Shown one piece after another: positions 23,747 through 35,875 of a DNA stretch of 64,000 nucleotides; the stretch's first letter is position 1, and each line of letters opens with the position of its first letter. A program made the position numbers and the translations under genes. Origin of the DNA: Epiperipatus broadwayi (lineage: Eukaryota; Onychophora; Udeonychophora; Euonychophora; Peripatidae); contig JAQFVV010012394.1 in assembly GCA_028023455.1 (NCBI GenBank), positions 30,022,010 through 30,086,009 on the forward strand, given 5' to 3'. Under the pieces are notes generated by a model that had not been told where the DNA came from, did not search any database, and saw only the letters and a list, made by a program, of their open reading frames with translations.

Positions 23747-25385
23747 TGTACGGGGTCGAACCGCTGAAATCACCTACTTACACATATATATAAGTTTTGG
23801 CCGGTTTCAAACTCCTTCATAATACATTTATAATCTTATAAAGGTTACATGAACGAACCAGCACGTTCAAGCAAAATGGGAGATCTTATTGATAGCTTTA
23901 ACTATCAACAATGGCCCATCTCGGCTGCTAGATTCAAACCCCTACTATCCAAACACTTTATTTGTTTCGGAGTAAACTCCAGGTGCCAGCTATCTATTCA
24001 GAAGAATAAACAACGTATTTGGTCAGTAGGCTCATAATCCAGCGCTCGAAACAATTCCCTTAACTAGCCCAGTCTAATTTTAATCAGTAATAAAATATAG
24101 AAAAAGAATTGATAAAAAGAATTGACCGACAAATAAAGTTTAATTTTAAAGACAATTTATTTTAATCAACATTACTTAAGTTTTAAAGATAATTGATTAA
24201 CCAACATTATATTACTAAATTTAAATATCTTGACAATCTAATTTAATACACGCATATTTTTAAATAAACACATTATAACATATTTTATGAAAAAAAAGCA
24301 TAAATAATCTATGACATTTAAATTATCTCACATTCACAAACATAATAATAAAGCATTAATAGCATTTGAAACTTAAACGCACTTATCAATAGTTTATTTT
24401 ACGTATGATAGAGTTCATATAATTTGAATCTTGAATGTGTACGAATTACAGTGGTGTCTACTATTTATAAATGATAATAAATAAATGTTTACCTAAAGTT
24501 TTGCTTGTCATTGGCTGCTCCTCATGGAGTATATCTAACCGGTTACATTTTGAGGTTTATAGAAGAGATCCTATGTTAATCCCTTGGTTTTATTCTTGAA
24601 AACAGTTGAACGTTTGATGGAGGATTTCTGAGTTGTTATGCAGACATTACTTCACAGGTAGGTTTTGATGATCTTGTTGGACAAAGGGCTGAAAGAAGAG
24701 CGTATATTTCCATAAGATTTTCAGCACTGCATTTCTGTAAACAAGACTGACACTGCAAAACTAGACTGAAACTGCAAACTCAAACTAGACTGAATGTCCG
24801 ATAAAAATCTAGCTATTTATATCTGTGAATTGTTTTTATTTTAATATCCTCCGGCAAATGGTGCAATAGGTTTTGTCGAAATTCCTTTAGATTAATCCTA
24901 TGATAACGTGTTTTTTTTGATTGATTGTTTAATTAGTAGTAGCTATTTCAAAACATGTTGTTTTCATATTTTTAATTAGTAGCACGCCACTGTTTTTTTG
25001 TTTTTTATAATATTTAATACTGATACATTTATTTTACATTCGCACGCACATATATAATTTTACTCTACAATCGCGAATGAAAAGAGATTTATATCTTAAC
25101 TTTTAATTTATAATAGAAACCCTTTAACTTCCTTTAAGAACTCTTAGTTGTTGTTTTTTTATAGGAAAACTCCCCCTCCCCTCTTTTACTTAATTAATTG
25201 TAACTTTTATTTCAAAAACTACTTAGACTTTTAACTTTACATTTTCGAAAACAAACTACATTTTGTTTAATAAAGAAACTTGAGATTTTTGTATTTTATT
25301 TATTGATTTGTTGATTCCTTACTTTAATAATTTTTTTAGATAAAATTATTTTATATATGTGCCAATTTGGCCTTGGCACATTACA
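23747..25385 (-). repeat. LTR A (3' LTR of array unit 1)
   Basis: 1639 bp, starting TGTACGGGGTC on plus and ending GGCACATTACA, so TG...CA ends. On the sense (minus) strand it begins TGTAATGTGCCAAGG. Its first 30 bases form an imperfect hairpin (TGTGCCAA against TTGGCACA). It carries a 62-codon plus-strand frame conserved in LTR B (from 23849) but broken in LTR C, probably not a gene. Confidence 0.8.
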
Positions 25386-25394
25386 CCCCCCTCC
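25386..25394 (-). other. Polypurine tract, unit 1
   Basis: GGAGGGGGG on the minus strand, directly before the LTR start TGTAAT. This is the expected place for plus-strand DNA priming in an LTR retroelement and fixes both the LTR boundary and element orientation. Confidence 0.75.
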
Positions 25395-27809
25395 GTTTTA
25401 GAGTAAAATGCGTCATTTTTGACCATTTTATCTCTTGCAATTTTACTTCTTGACTCTAAAGATTTATTAATTTGTTATTTTTCTAAGTTATCTTTTTAAT
25501 ATCTTTTACTTAACATACAAAAGGCAATCTGTTTTGACTATCCTTTTCTTCTATCTATGCCGAATACATTGCTCACAATGATCTAAATCATGAATAACAA
25601 CCACCGGGACAAACTAATTTTGTGGCACGGGGATCTTTTGGAAACGATGCGGAAGCAGATTCACTGACTTATACCGAATTACACGTGTATAAAATCGAAA
25701 CTTCATTTGCCGATTCTCTTGATCGGACTTGGAAAAACAAAGGGTTGCTGCAAATTGGCAGGAATTTTCAAGTCCATTTTCGACTTAGGCTTTGGAATGA
25801 GGAATGATCCCTGACAAGTCCATTACGGGTACAAACTTATCTTTAACTAAACTTATTTCTATACTATCCTTATTCCCTTTTACTATAAATAACTTCCTAC
25901 ACATGTGTATACGTGCAGCATAATTCTACACCTACTAATATTCTAGATATCGAGTTATTACTGGACTTGCTTACAGGGAATCTATAATAAATAAATCCCT
26001 TTTTGCACTCATCATAAGGTGCAGCAGTACCAAGAAAATAACCTAAAAGAATATCTGGATAAATACATTTAAGATACTCATCATAAGGTATCGTATTTAC
26101 TGAATATTACCAGTGTATGTGTGCGTATATCCACATGTATACTTACAGACTCTTAATACACCTTAGATTGACTTTATATTTATATTTACCTTTCAATATT
26201 ATTTTTAAATACACATAAACATTACTTAAACTATTTATTTATATTACAATATTATTTATAACCCTTTCGAAACATTATTTAAAATATTTATTTACACTAA
26301 TCTTATAATATTATTTGTAAATCATTACGAACATCTTTATTTAACATGCATGTATTCAATAAACAAAAAAAATCTATTAGTTTATCATGAATCACTTTTT
26401 ATTATTATTTACTACAGATATATTTACACTTATTTATTTAACTTGATTTTATCGATTTTATTTTAATTATTTGACCTACTTCAAATTCTTATTTTTCTAG
26501 AGTGCATTTTTAGTTTTTATTTTCATCATTAGGTAATAAATGTAATTTTAATAGAAGCCAGCAGCAAAGTATGAGGCAATTCAACACACAGATCGATTTT
26601 GTGCTGATTTAAACCAACTTTTAATTTCTTGCAGAAGTCGTGACTACAGCATGGGCATTTTTGTGCACTACGGATCATGAACAGGGACATTAAGATTGTG
26701 AATGGCAGAACTATCTCTACTGCACATTCGACTTACTAAAATATTTATTTTATTTGGTTACTGGAAATTTTTCCTCCAGATTTATTAACTTTTATATGCC
26801 AGGACTTTTCTACTGGCGCATCATCATCAGTATTATTTATTTTTCACACTACCCATCTGTAGAACAAAATCACCACAAGAAGAGGCTTAATCCAATAAAA
26901 GTCAGGCCTGGAATTTATCTCCTTGCCCAAATACTTGCACACACCTCAATCCTAATTTAATACTTTTTTTTTTTTAATTTTATTTGATAATGTTTTATTT
27001 CCATTAATACGTTCATTATACACTTATTTATTTCATTTTTATTTTTAAAGCGTTATTTTTACTCTCCTCTTTTTTTTTTTTTTTTTAAAAAAAAACATTT
27101 TCATTTTGTTTATCTATTTTGATTTTACACATTTATTTTGTTTGTGTCACGTTCCGCTATGTTCTAGACTTATGAGCTAGGATATCAATATAATTGATAA
27201 TTCACAATCGAGGGTTTTTGACATAATCATTTTGCTTGTCTATTTTGATTTTACACATTTGTTTTGTTTTCGTCACACTCCACTATGTTCTAGACTTATG
27301 AGCTGGGATACCAATATAATCGATAAGACATAATAGAGGGTTATGACATAAATTGTTTTATAGATACTTTGACATTTTAAAAACACTAAGATTGTTATTT
27401 TATTTTACTAAGACTAATTTTAATCATTTATAATTATTCAAACTAACTTGATACTCGTTTTTCATTTATTTCATTAAACTTTGTTAAACATTTTCCATTA
27501 TTTCGAGTCCATGCTCATTAATAACTAGGTCAAGCCGGCAAATCTGTCAGATTACATATTTTTAATTTTTGTCTGGTGGTTCTTTCTTTCTTTCTACTAA
27601 CTCACTAACATAAACGATACTCCATATATTCACTTTTATCTCTCGATTATAATCTATTTTGTCTCTTTCTCTTTACGTTTTATTTTCTGCCTTGTAAATA
27701 AGAAAACCTTTAAGCTTCACAGATCTCCACCTTATTTTTCCTAACTGTGAATATTTTTTCCTACGCTTTCTTTTTATTTTAAATCTACGTTTAAAACAAA
27801 CGTGAACTT

Positions 27810-28316
27810 TTATTTTAACCTTTTTAACTTTTTGTAAAAATTTTCAATGCTATCTTCGACCTTGAACTTATGTCTCTCTTCTATTTCTTGATCTATATTT
27901 GTTTCTACTTTAACGCTATCTGATTCTAATTTAATTTCTATTTCCAAACTACTATATTTACCACTATCTGACTCTACTATCTCTTTGATGACCTCAACTT
28001 CCTTTTCTTTGACAAAATCTACTTCTACAATCTCTTGATTTTTTACTTGTGTTTTAATCTCTTCTATTTCCTCTCTAATTTCTTCTTTTATTTTATTTTT
28101 GCCCCTTTCGACCTGGTCCTTTAACTTTTCAAGCATTTCAGTTTGCACTTCCAATTTACTCTTCATTTCATTATTTTGGTTTTTAAGCTCTTCGGCTATT
28201 TTTTTATATACTTCTGCTGTTTCTTTTTGTTTTTCAAACATGCTGGTTAGTAAAGCTAGGATTTCTCTTTTTTCCTTGTTGAGAATATTTTCAATATTTT
28301 TACCTTGAGTCTCCAT
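27810..28316 (-). CDS. Coiled-coil gag-like ORF, unit 1 (168 aa)
   Basis: A single intact frame from the Met at 28316. Residues 1-95 are strongly helical with heptad-like spacing (FEKQKETAEVYKKIAEEL, then a MLEKLKDQVERGKNKIKEEI segment), predicting a coiled coil. Residues 95-168 are acidic and end in the basic FYKKLKRLK. There is no zinc knuckle and no aspartic protease motif. Its place just downstream of the primer site is that of gag, whose product would assemble the particle. The sequence alone does not prove it is gag. The protein is shorter than usual for gag. A near-identical frame in unit 2 differs by an in-frame 9-bp indel, showing some frame preservation. Confidence 0.55.
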   Translation of the reverse strand: METQGKNIENILNKEKREILALLTSMFEKQKETAEVYKKIAEELKNQNNEMKSKLEVQTEMLEKLKDQVERGKNKIKEEIREEIEEIKTQVKNQEIVEVDFVKEKEVEVIKEIVESDSGKYSSLEIEIKLESDSVKVETNIDQEIEERHKFKVEDSIENFYKKLKRLK

Positions 28317-28729
28317 TTTAGCTTTATTTTATATTATTTTATAATTTATAATTTTAAACACTTTTTATCATTATTTTTAATACCGTATTCTATTCACTTT
28401 AATAAGTTTACTAATTATTATTTTATTTATTTCTTACAAAACTGGAAATATATGCTGACTCCATCCTCCTTTGTCCATTTATCCTACCCAATCTTAATGC
28501 TTTAATTCCACCCAAACATCAACTGTCTCTGATTTAACATAATGATTTATTTTAAATAACGTAAATAGCACAAAATCTCTTTTCATTTAAAGAAGTAAGA
28601 AAAAAAAGTTTCAGTCAATTCTTTTTTTATTTTTAATTTAATACACTTTCACATACGTAATTTAGATTTCTTTAAGGTTTTTATTTTTAAACAAGAAACA
28701 AATTATTTAATCAACTGTCATTTTTGACA

Positions 28730-28757
28730 GGTTCGCCCCAAACGTTGGGAAAAGCCA
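28730..28757 (-). promoter_or_regulatory. tRNA-Lys-like primer binding site, unit 1
   Basis: On the plus strand the block reads GGTTCGCCCC, then AAACGTTGGG, then AAAAGCCA, four bases from LTR B. An arthropod tRNA-Lys 3' end has the order GGTTCG, GCCCCACGTTGGG, CGCCA. The match is good in the CGTTGGG and GCCA blocks but has small indels, so it is a plausible, degenerate primer site. It supports minus-strand orientation. Confidence 0.5.
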
Positions 28758-28761
28758 TTTA

Positions 28762-30401
28762 TGTACCAGGTCGAACCGCTGAAACCACCTACTTACACGT
28801 ATATATAAATTTTGGACGGTTTCAACCTCCTTCATAATATATTTATAATCTTATAAAGGTTACGTGAACAAACCAGCACATTCGAGCAAAATGGGAGATC
28901 TTATTGATAGCTTTAACTATCAACAATGGCCCATCTCGGCTGCTAGATTCAAAGCCCTACTATCCAAACACTTTATTTGTTTCGGAGTAAACTCTGGGTG
29001 CCAGCTATCTATTCAGAAGAATAAACAACGTATTTGGTCAGTAGGCTCATAATCCGGCACTCGAAACAATTCCCTTAACTAGCCCAGTCTAATTTTAATC
29101 AGTAATAAAATATAGAAAAAGTATTGATAAAAAGAATTGACTGACAAATAAAGTTTAATTTTAAAGACAATTTATTTTAATCAACATTAATTAAGTTTTA
29201 AAGATAATTGATTAACCAACATTATATTACTAAATTTAAATATCTTGACAATCTAATTTAATACACGAATATTTTTAAATAAACACATTATGACATATTT
29301 TATGAAAAAAAAAGCACAAATAATCTATGACATTTAAATTATCTCACATTCACAAACATAATAATAAAGCATTAATAGCATTTGAAACTTAAACACACTT
29401 ATCAATAGTTCATTTTACGTATGATAGAGTTCATATAATTTGAATCTTGAATGTGTACGAATTACAGTGGTGGCTACTACTTATAAATGATAATAAATAA
29501 ATGTTTACCTAAATTTTTGCTTGTTGTTGACTACTCCTCATGGAGTATATCAAACCAGTTAGATTTTGATGTTTATTAAAAAGATCCTATGTTAATACGT
29601 TGGTTTTATTCTTGAAAACGGTTGAACATTTGGCGGAGGATTTCTGAGTTGTTATGCAGACATTACTTCACAGGTAGGTTTTGATGATCTTGTTGGACAA
29701 AGGGCTGAAAGAAGAGTGTATATTGCCAAAAGATTTTCAGCACTGCATTTCTGTAAACAAGACTGACACTGCAAAACTAGACTGAAACTGCAAACTCAAA
29801 CTAGACTGAATGTCCGATAAAAATCTAGCTATTTATATCTGTGAATTGTTTTTGTTTTAATATCCTCCGGCGAATGGTGCAATAGGTGTTGTCGAAATTC
29901 CTTTAGATTAATCCTATGATAACGTGTTTTTTTGATTGATTGTTTAATTAGTAGTAGCTATTTCAAAATGTGTTGTTTTCATATCTTTAATTAGTAGAAC
30001 ACTGCTGTTTTTTTTGTTTTTTATAATATTTAATACTAATACATTTATTTTACATTCACACGCACATATATAATTTTACTCTACAATCGCGAATGAAAAA
30101 AGATTTATATCTTAACTTTTAATTTATAATAGAAACACTTTAACTTCCTTTAAGAACCCTTAGTTGTTGTTTTTTTATAGGAAAACTCCCCCTCCCCTCT
30201 TTTACTTAATTAATTGTAACTTTTATTTCAAAAACTACTTAGACTTTTAACTTTACATTTCCGAAAACAAACTACATTTTGTTTAATAAAGAAACTTGAG
30301 ATTTTTGTAATTTATTTATTGATTTGTTGATTCCTTACTTTAATAATTTTTTTAGATAAAATTATTTTATATATGTGCCAATTTGGCCATGGCACATTAC
30401 A
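28762..30401 (-). repeat. LTR B (shared LTR between units)
   Basis: 1640 bp, begins TGTACCAGGTCG on plus and ends GGCACATTACA. It serves as 5' LTR of unit 1 and 3' LTR of unit 2, the signature of a recombined tandem. Confidence 0.8.
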
Positions 30402-30410
30402 CCCCCCTCC
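30402..30410 (-). other. Polypurine tract, unit 2
   Basis: GGAGGGGGG on minus, in the same position relative to LTR B as the tract beside LTR A. Confidence 0.75.
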
Positions 30411-31761
30411 GTTTTAGAGTAAAATGTGTCATTTTTGACCATTTTATCCTTTGCAATTTTACTTCTTGACTCTAAAGATTTATTAATTTATTATTTTTCT
30501 AAGTTATCTTTTTAATATCTTTTACTTAACATACAAAAGGCAATCTGTTTTGACTATCCTTTTCTTCTATCTATGCTGAATACATTGCTCACAATGATCT
30601 AAATCATGAATAATGACCACCGGGACAAACTAATTTTGTGGCACAGGGATCTTTTGGAAACGATGCGGAAGCAGATTCGCTGACTTACACCAACTTACAC
30701 GTGTATAAAATCGAAACTTCATTTGCCTATTCTCTTGATCGGACTTGGAAAAACAAAGGGTCGCTGCAAAATGGCAGGAATTTTTAACTGTCCATTTTCG
30801 ACTTAGGCTTTGGAATGAGGAATGATCCCTGACAAGTCCATTATGGGTACAAACTTATCTTTAACTAAACTTATTTCTATACTATTCTTATTCCCTTTTA
30901 CTATAGATAACTTCCTACACATGTGTATACGTGCAGCGTAATTCTACACCTACTAATATTCTAGATATTGAGTTATTACTGGACTTGCTTACAGGGAATC
31001 TATAATAAATAAATCCCTTTTTGCACGCATCATAAGGTGCAGCAGTGCCAAGAAAATAACCTAAAAGGATATCTGGGTAAATACATTTAAGATACTCATC
31101 ATAAGGTATCGTATTTACCGAATATTACTAGTGTATGTGCGCGTATATCCACATGTATACTTACAGACTTTTAATACACCTTAGATTGACTTTATATTTA
31201 TATTTACCTTTCAATATTAATTTTAAATACACATGAACATTACTTGCACTATTTATTTATATTACAATATTATTTATAACCCTTACGAAACATTATTTAA
31301 AATATTTATTTACACTAATCTTATAATATTATTTGTAAATCATTACGAACATCTTTATTTAACATGCATGTATTCAATAAACAAAAAAAATCTATTAGTT
31401 TATCATGAATCACTTTTTATTATTATTTACTACAGATATATTTACGCTTATTTATTTAACTTGATTTTATCGATTTTATTTTAATTATTTGATCTACTTC
31501 AAATTCTTCTTTTCTAGAGTGCATTTTTAGTTTTTATTTTCATCATTAGGTAATAAATGTAATTTTAATAGAAGCCAGCAGCAAAGTATGAGGCAATTCA
31601 ACACACAGATCGATTTTGTGCTGATTTAAACCAACTTTTAATTTCTTGCGGAAGTCGTGACTACAGCATGGGCATTTTTGTGCACTACGGATCATGAACA
31701 GGGACTTTAAGATTGTGAATGGCAGGACTATCTCTACTGCACATTCGACTTACTAAAATAT

Positions 31762-31959
31762 TTATTTTATTTGGTTACTGGGAATTTTTCCTCCAGATTT
31801 ATTAACTTTTATATAACAGGACTTTTCTACTGGTGCATCATCATCAGTATTATTTATTTTTCGCACTACCCATCTGTAGAACAAAGTCACCGCAAGAAGA
31901 GGCTTAATCCAATAAAAGTCAGGCCTGGAATTTATCTCCTTGCCCAAATACTCGCACAC
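31762..31959 (-). CDS. Small conserved frame in the element's 3' region (uncertain)
   Basis: A 65-codon minus-strand frame with DFYWIKPLL, then LFYRWVVRKINN, then KVNKSGGKI. The same frame exists in unit 1 (about 26742-26945) with a stop where unit 2 has an Arg codon (tga for cga). It sits before the polypurine tract, where the end of pol or an accessory frame would be. It could be a remnant of pol after a large deletion. I do not recognise the sequence. Confidence 0.25.
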   Translation of the reverse strand: MCEYLGKEINSRPDFYWIKPLLAVTLFYRWVVRKINNTDDDAPVEKSCYIKVNKSGGKIPSNQIK

Positions 31960-32829
31960 ACCTCAATCCTAATTTAATACATTTTTTTTTTTTAATTTTA
32001 TTTGATAATGTTTTATTTCCATTAATACGTTCATTATACACTTATTTATTTCATTTTTATTTTTAAAACGTTATTTTTACTCTCCTCTTTTTTTTTTTTT
32101 TTTTTTTAAAAAAAACATTTTCATTTTGTTCGTCTATTTTGATTTTACACATTTATTTTGTTTGTGTCACGCTCCGCTATGTTCTAGACTTATGAGCTAG
32201 GATATTAATATAATCGATAAGACACAATCGAGGGTTTTTGCCATAATCATTTTGCTTGGCTATTTTGATTTTACACATTTGTTTTGTTTGCATCACACTC
32301 CGCTATGTTCTAGACTTATGAGCTGGGATATCAATATAATCGATAAGACATAATCGAGGGTTTTCACATAAATCATTTTATAGATACTTTGACATTTTAA
32401 AAACACTAAGATTGTTATTTTATTTTACTAAGACTAACTTTAATCATTTTTAATTATTCAAACTAACTTGATACTCATTTTTCATTTATTTCATTAAACT
32501 TTGTTAAACATTTTCCATTATTCTGAGTCCATGCTCATTAATAACTAGGTCAAGCCGGTGAATCTGTCAGATTACATATTTTTAATTTTTGTCTGGCGGT
32601 TCTTTCTTTCTTTCTACTAACTCACTAACATAAACGATACTCCATATTCTCACTTCTATCTCTCGATTATAATCTATTTTATCTCTTTTTCTTTCCGTTT
32701 TATTTTCTGCCTTGTAAATAGTTTAACCTTTAAGCTTCACAGATCTCTGCCTTATTTTTCCTAACTGTGAATATTTTTTCCTACGCTTTCTTTTTATTTT
32801 AAATCTACGTTTAAAACAAACGCGAACTT

Positions 32830-33346
32830 TTACTTTAACCTTTTTAACTTTTTGTAAAAATTTTCAACGCTATCTTCTACCTTGAACTTATGTCTCTCTT
32901 CTATTTCTTGATCTACATTTGTTTCTACTTTCTCTGTAGCAACGCTATCTGATTCTAATGTAATTTCTATTTCCAAACTACTATATTTACCACTATCTGA
33001 CTCTACTATCCCTTTGATGACCTCAACTTCCTTTTCTTTGACAAAATCTACTTCTACAATCTCTTGATTTTTTACTTGTGTTTTAATCTCTTCTATTTCT
33101 TCTCTAATTTCTTCTTTTATTTTATTTTTGCCCCTTTCAATCTGGTCCTTTAACTTTTCAAGCATTTCAGCTTGCCCTTCCAATTTACTCTTCATTTCAT
33201 TATTTTGGTTTTTAAGCTCTTCGGCTATTTTTTTATACTCTTCTGCTGTTTCTTTTTGTTTTTCAAACATGCTGGTTAGTAAAGCTAGGATTTCTCTTTT
33301 TTTCCTTGTTGGGAATATTTTCTATATTTTTACCTTGAGTCTCCAT
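32830..33346 (-). pseudogene. Coiled-coil gag-like ORF, unit 2 (frameshifted near start)
   Basis: Homologue of the 168-residue frame in unit 1. The start codon at 33346 is present, but an extra base in the A-run around codon 16 shifts the frame. The remaining open part begins at the internal Met at 33270 (146 codons). It keeps the helical heptad region, the acidic tail and the final FYKKLKRLK. A 9-bp in-frame difference adds three residues in the tail. Translation from the internal Met would still give most of the coiled coil. Confidence 0.6.
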
Positions 33347-33754
33347 TTTAGCTTTATTTTATAATTTATAATTTTAAACACTTTTTATCATTATTTTTAA
33401 TACTGTATTTTATTCACTTTAATAAGTTTACTAATTATTATTTTTTTTATTTCTTACTAAACTGGAAATATACACTGACTCCACCCTCCTTTGTCCATTT
33501 ATCCTACCCAATCTTAATGCTTTAATTCCACCCAAACATCAACTGTCTCTGATTTAACATAATGATTTATTTTAAATAACGTAAATAGCACAAAATCTCT
33601 TTTCATTTAAAGAAGTAAGAAAAAAAAAGTTTCGGTCAATTCTTTTTTTTTTAATTTTTAATTTAATACACTTTCACATACGTAATTTAGATTTCTTTAA
33701 GGTTTTTATTTTTAAACAAGAAACAAAGTATTTAATTAACTGTCATTTTTGACG

Positions 33755-33782
33755 GGTTCGCCCCAAACGTTGGATAAAGCCA
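33755..33782 (-). promoter_or_regulatory. tRNA-Lys-like primer binding site, unit 2
   Basis: Same arrangement as in unit 1 (GGTTCGCCCC, AAACGTTGG, then AAAGCCA), four bases from LTR C. Confidence 0.45.
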
Positions 33783-33786
33783 TTTA

Positions 33787-35375
33787 TGTACCGGATCAAA
33801 CCGCTGAAACCACCTACTTGCACGTATATATAAGTTTTGGCCAGTTTCAACCTCCTTCATAATATATTTATAATCTTATAAAGGTTACGTGAACGAACCA
33901 GCACGTTCGAGCAGAATGGGAGATCTTATTGATAGCTTTAACTATCAACAATGGCCCATCTCGGCTGCTAGATTCAAACTCCCAGGCGCCAGCTATCTAT
34001 TCAGAAGAATAAACAACGTATTTGGTCCATAGGCTCATAATCCAGGACTCGAAACAATTCCCTTAACTAGCCCAGTCTAATTTTAATCAGTAATAAAATA
34101 TAGAAAAAGTATTGATAAAAAGAATTGATCGACAAATAAAGTTTAATTTTAAAGACAATTTATTTTAATCAACATTAATTAAGTTTTAAAGATAATTGAT
34201 TAACCAACATTATATTACTGAATTTAAATATCTTGACAATCTAATTTAATACACGCATATTTTTAAATAAACACATTATAACATATTTTATGAAAAAAAA
34301 AAGCATAAATAATCTATGACATTTAAATTATTTCACATTCACAAACATAATAATAAAGCATTAATAGCATTTGAAACTTAAACGCACTTGTCAATAGTTC
34401 ATTTTATGTATGATAGAGTTCATATAATTTAAATCTTGAATGTGTATGAATTACAGCGTTGGCTACTACTTATAAATGATAATAAATAAATGTTTACCTA
34501 AATTTTTGCTTGTCGTTGGCTGCTCCTCATGGAGTATATCTAACCGGTTAGATTTTGACATTTATTGAAAAGATCTTATGTTAATCCGTTGGTTTTATTC
34601 TTGAAAACAGTTGAATGTTTGATGGAGGATTTCTGAGTTGTTATGCAGACATTACTTCACAGGTAGGTTTTGATGATCTTGTTGGACAAAGGGCTGAAAG
34701 AAGAGCGTATATTTCCATAAGATTTTCAGCACTGCATTTCTGTAAACAAGACTGACACTTCAAAACTAGACTGAAACTGCAAACTCAAACTAGACTCAAT
34801 GTTCGATAAAAATCTAGCTATTTATATCTGTGAATGGTTTTTGTTTTAATATCCTTCGGCAAATGGTGCAATAGGTGTTGTCGAAATTCCTTTAGATTAA
34901 TCCTATGATAACGTGTTTTTTTTGATTGATTGTTTAATTAGTAGTAGCTATTTCAAAACGTGTTGTTTTCATATCATTAATTAGTAGCACACTGCTGTTT
35001 TTTTGTTTTTATAATATTTAATACTAATACATTTATTTTACATTCACACGCACATATATAATTTTACTCTACAATCGCGAATGAAAAGAGATTTATATCT
35101 TAACTTTTAATTTATAATAGAAACCCTTTAACTTCCTTTAAGAACTCTTAGTTGTTGTTTTTTTTATAGGAAAACTCCCCCTCCCCTCTTTTACTTAATT
35201 AATTGTAACTTTTATTTCAAAAACTACTTAGACTTTTAACTTTACGTTTCCAAAAACAAACTACATTTCGTTTAATAAAGAAACTTGAGATTTTTGTGAT
35301 TTATTTATTGATTTGTTGATTCCTTACTTTAATAATTTTTTTAGATAAAATTATTTTATATATGTGCCAATTTGG
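33787..35375 (-). repeat. LTR C, cut by the assembly gap
   Basis: 1589 bp of LTR, starting TGTACCGGATC. It stops at ...GTGCCAATTTGG, about 24 bp short of the LTR end, exactly where the N run begins. A deletion of about 45 bp relative to A and B removes part of the plus-strand frame near 33978. Confidence 0.8.
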
Positions 35376-35875
35376 NNNNNNNNNNNNNNNNNNNNNNNNN
35401 NNNNNNNNNNNNNNNNNNNNNNNNNNNNNNNNNNNNNNNNNNNNNNNNNNNNNNNNNNNNNNNNNNNNNNNNNNNNNNNNNNNNNNNNNNNNNNNNNNNN
35501 NNNNNNNNNNNNNNNNNNNNNNNNNNNNNNNNNNNNNNNNNNNNNNNNNNNNNNNNNNNNNNNNNNNNNNNNNNNNNNNNNNNNNNNNNNNNNNNNNNNN
35601 NNNNNNNNNNNNNNNNNNNNNNNNNNNNNNNNNNNNNNNNNNNNNNNNNNNNNNNNNNNNNNNNNNNNNNNNNNNNNNNNNNNNNNNNNNNNNNNNNNNN
35701 NNNNNNNNNNNNNNNNNNNNNNNNNNNNNNNNNNNNNNNNNNNNNNNNNNNNNNNNNNNNNNNNNNNNNNNNNNNNNNNNNNNNNNNNNNNNNNNNNNNN
35801 NNNNNNNNNNNNNNNNNNNNNNNNNNNNNNNNNNNNNNNNNNNNNNNNNNNNNNNNNNNNNNNNNNNNNNNNNNN
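35376..35875. other. Assembly gap (500 N)
   Basis: Exactly 500 N, probably a fixed-size scaffold join. It begins inside the hairpin next to the polypurine tract at the end of LTR C, and ends about 130 bp into a different LTR. The true length and content, including how many more array units exist, are unknown. Confidence 0.95.

Larger units (their letters stand above)
25386..28761 (-). mobile_element. Internal region, array unit 1
   Basis: 3376 bp between LTR A and LTR B. In sense order it has the primer site, a leader of about 440 bp, the coiled-coil ORF (28316-27810), about 2.4 kb without a long frame, and the polypurine tract. Long T-runs near 27070 and the duplicated phrase gttctagacttatgagct at about 27160 and 27290 are within it. 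No enzyme domains were found. Confidence 0.75.
30402..33786 (-). mobile_element. Internal region, array unit 2
   Basis: 3385 bp, co-linear with unit 1 and near-identical by eye. Differences are mostly single bases and homopolymer length changes, with a 9-bp in-frame indel in the ORF. Like unit 1 it shows no pol domains. Confidence 0.75.
23747..35375 (-). mobile_element. Tandem LTR-retrotransposon array (LTR-int-LTR-int-LTR)
   Basis: Three LTR copies (23747, 28762, 33787) alternate with two internal regions, giving periods of 5015 and 5025 bp. Copies are near-identical by eye, with scattered substitutions and short indels. The sense strand is minus: a polypurine tract lies just before the left end of each LTR pair, and a tRNA-Lys-like primer site lies just after the right-hand LTR. 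The only sizeable ORF is a coiled-coil gag-like protein, with no protease, RT, RNase H or integrase, so the element is non-autonomous. The left edge abuts (AT)n at 23733-23746. The array runs into the assembly gap before the third LTR is complete. Shared-LTR tandems form by unequal LTR-LTR recombination. Confidence 0.85.
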
